Of a DNA stretch of 64,000 nucleotides, positions 62,394 to 64,000 are shown one piece after another. Made by a program: the position numbers and the translations under genes. Under the pieces are notes generated by a model, which saw nothing but the letters and a program-made list of their open reading frames with translations, was not told where the DNA came from and did no database searches. How positions within the stretch are numbered: the first letter of the stretch is position 1; every line of letters starts with the position of its first letter. This DNA is from Gammaproteobacteria bacterium. Its GTDB lineage: Bacteria > Pseudomonadota > Gammaproteobacteria > Pseudomonadales > Pseudohongiellaceae. The stretch covers positions 1-64,000 of the forward strand of contig JAURIJ010000010.1 in the NCBI GenBank assembly GCA_030832825.1. The letters are read 5' to 3'.

Positions 62394-63923
62394 ATGCTCA
62401 CTCCTTTCGCCACCCAACGCTGCGCCTGCCTGTTGGCACTGGCCTGCACGGCCCTGAGTCAGCCGCTGCAGGCGCAAGGCGTGGGCGATCAGCTCACCGA
62501 GGCCACCGCCAGCGACGGCCGCTACATCAGCTGGCGCGAGCACCTGGTGGATGATCCCGAGGCGCTCGACTTCGTGCTGAGCGGGGGCGATGGCCTGGTG
62601 ATGACCCACATCGACAAGGACGGGTTCGAGGACATCGTGTCCGTGCACGAATCCGACTCCAGTTACGATTCCGCGAGTTTCACGCCCGGCTTCGTGGCCC
62701 CGCCCGAGGGCCATGTGCGCATCGCCTTCGGCAGCGCCGACCCCACGCAATGGCACAACATCACCGTGGCCGAGGGGCTGGATGCCGCCGCGCCCGAAGA
62801 TGCCGCCGTGGCCGATGTGAATGGTGACGGGTTCATGGACATCCTGGTGGCCGCCGAGCTGTCGCATGTGCTCTATCTGCAAAACCCTGGGGTGCAGAAC
62901 CCCGGGGTGCCGCCCCTCGGCGCGCAAGAGCCAGCCGCCCAGCGCGCCAGTGGCGATGCGCGTACCGCGCCGTGGCCCCGCCTGAAGCTGCCGATGACGG
63001 AAGGCCGCGGCAGTTACATCCGCGTGTTTGCCGCCGACCTCGACGGCGACGGCGTGCCCGAAGTGATTGCCCCCAACAAGGGCGCCCAGATTCCCGGGCC
63101 GGCGGATTTCGCGGTGTCGAACCCCGTGTCGATCTTCAAGGTGACAGGTGACCCCTTGCAGGGCGACAGCTGGCAGGAGATCGAACTCGGCCGCTACAGC
63201 ATTCCGCAGAACTCTGAACCCGTGGATCTGGATGGCGACGGCGACCTGGACATCGTGATCGGCACCCGCGGCGAAGACCGCCTGGTGTGGTTCGACAACC
63301 CCGGCGACGGCACGCTGGCCCTGCGCGAACGCGCCATCGGCATCAACGGCGCACGCATGGCCGGCTTCAATCTGGTGTACGCCGACCTGAGCGGCGACGG
63401 CCGTCTGGACATCCTCGGCGCCGGCGTGGGCGCGGTGGGCAACGGTCTGGTGTGGATCGAGCAGCCCGCGCGCAAGGGCGACACCTGGAACGCCCATTTC
63501 ATCGGCACGTTTGCGCCGGACAGCATCACCGGCCTGGAAGTGGCGGACATCGACGGCGACGGCCACCCCGACGTGTTTGCCGGCAGTTACAGCCGTGGCG
63601 AGCGCGAAGCCGACGACGCCAATGCGCCACTGACCGACCCGCTGGGCCGACTGGGCTGGTTCCAGAACCCCGGCGTGACCGGCGAAGCCTGGACGCGCCA
63701 CGATGTGTCACGCCGCAAGCGCGGCATGTTCGACAAGTTCATCGCGCGCGACATGGACGGCGACGGCGATGCCGACTTTGTTGGCACGCGCGGCAACAGC
63801 TATCCCTACGATGGCGTGTTCTGGCTGGAGCAGGTGAGGGCAGAGGTGCCAGGTGTGCGGTTTGTAAGGGGACGGGGGAAGGATAGTGGGGAGGTGGGGG
63901 TGGTTCAACATGCTGGATCTTGA
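62394..63923 (+). CDS. Exported FG-GAP/VCBS repeat protein
   Basis: 509 residues. A signal peptide (about 1-28, ending QPLQAQG) is followed by repeated calcium-binding-like segments: DKDGFED, DVNGDGFMD, DLDGDGVPE, DLDGDGDLD, DLSGDGRLD, DIDGDGHPD and DMDGDGDAD, about seven copies, as in the FG-GAP/VCBS beta propellers. It is a secreted or surface protein that probably folds as one propeller and may bind ligands. No catalytic motif is present. The last 25 residues are basic and of lower complexity. Confidence 0.88.
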   Translation: MLTPFATQRCACLLALACTALSQPLQAQGVGDQLTEATASDGRYISWREHLVDDPEALDFVLSGGDGLVMTHIDKDGFEDIVSVHESDSSYDSASFTPGFVAPPEGHVRIAFGSADPTQWHNITVAEGLDAAAPEDAAVADVNGDGFMDILVAAELSHVLYLQNPGVQNPGVPPLGAQEPAAQRASGDARTAPWPRLKLPMTEGRGSYIRVFAADLDGDGVPEVIAPNKGAQIPGPADFAVSNPVSIFKVTGDPLQGDSWQEIELGRYSIPQNSEPVDLDGDGDLDIVIGTRGEDRLVWFDNPGDGTLALRERAIGINGARMAGFNLVYADLSGDGRLDILGAGVGAVGNGLVWIEQPARKGDTWNAHFIGTFAPDSITGLEVADIDGDGHPDVFAGSYSRGEREADDANAPLTDPLGRLGWFQNPGVTGEAWTRHDVSRRKRGMFDKFIARDMDGDGDADFVGTRGNSYPYDGVFWLEQVRAEVPGVRFVRGRGKDSGEVGVVQHAGS

Positions 63924-63928
63924 GCGAT

Positions 63929-64000
63929 TCAGGATTTGATGGTCACCACCAGCGGCACATGATCACTCAGTGACAACCACTCCGAAGCGTCTCCGATACT
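63929..64000 (-). CDS. C-terminal end of an endonuclease/exonuclease/phosphatase family gene
   Basis: On the minus strand a frame enters from outside the window and stops at TGA 63929-63931. The last 23 residues include WLSLSDHVPLVVTI, the SDHxP motif that ends the endonuclease/exonuclease/phosphatase fold (its His is catalytic). The rest lies beyond the window, so the specific function cannot be read. It converges on the FG-GAP gene with 5 bases between the stops. Confidence 0.75.
   Translation of the reverse strand, partial: SIGDASEWLSLSDHVPLVVTIKS

Overview
The window is high-GC DNA with dense, short-spaced genes, almost all of gammaproteobacterial type. The order ribF-ileS-(lspA missing)-fkpB-ispH, a glnK-amtB pair, a large TonB-dependent receptor, many exported proteins and several quinoproteins suggest a free-living aerobic heterotrophic gammaproteobacterium. 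A marine or freshwater lineage near Pseudohongiella/Cellvibrionales is possible, but that placement is an impression, not a measurement. I saw no rRNA, tRNA, CRISPR array, insertion sequence or prophage.

Layout. 0-6.7 kb: end of an M56-type peptidase, an outer-membrane barrel, a DUF6351 lipoprotein, glnK-amtB with an NtrC-like palindrome upstream, and an MFS carrier. 6.7-12 kb: a compact unit with promoter, 36-codon ORF and terminator; SirB2; a hydrolase; a YdeP-type molybdopterin oxidoreductase; a zinc-ADH-like reductase. 12-17.6 kb: housekeeping operon (ribF, ileS, fkpB, ispH). 17.6-22.1 kb: small envelope genes, then a malonate uptake and activation cluster (madL, madM, acyl-CoA synthetase). 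22-24.9 kb: an exported zinc-peptidase-like gene split by an in-frame TAA, then MarR and GNAT genes behind a nested palindrome. 25-31.4 kb: hydrolase, YHS protein, and a run of exported methyltransferase, exported rhodanese, TsuA-like sulfur carrier and a 59-residue membrane protein. 31.4-38 kb: a broken HpaI aldolase, rsuA, an exported fumarylacetoacetase-family protein and small enzymes. 38-46 kb: TonB receptor, yjdM, a P460-like protein and a cytochrome c/PQQ dehydrogenase. 45.5-54 kb: a strongly self-complementary leader before lemA and an M48 protease, then MFS, an old yellow enzyme, a BNR/MoaD chimera, a DUF1080 protein and a NosR-like flavo/iron-sulfur protein. 54-64 kb: a FitAB toxin-antitoxin pair, two paralogous exported proteins, a deleted methyltransferase, a PQQ sugar dehydrogenase, two GNATs, a DNA glycosylase coupled to a damaged HigBA/ImmA module, a lone ParD antitoxin, an FG-GAP protein and the end of an endonuclease/exonuclease/phosphatase gene.

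The most striking theme is gene decay by small lesions. Two exported-protein genes carry in-frame stops, one of them with a frameshift as well. At least three other loci (BNR/MoaD at 50.9 kb, SAM methyltransferase at 56.7 kb, higB at 61.7 kb) look like the two ends of a longer ancestral sequence joined by an internal deletion. The second theme is export: copies of families that are normally cytoplasmic (fumarylacetoacetase, HpaI aldolase, class I methyltransferase) carry signal peptides here. Functional statements rest on motif and family recognition by eye; no database search was run.
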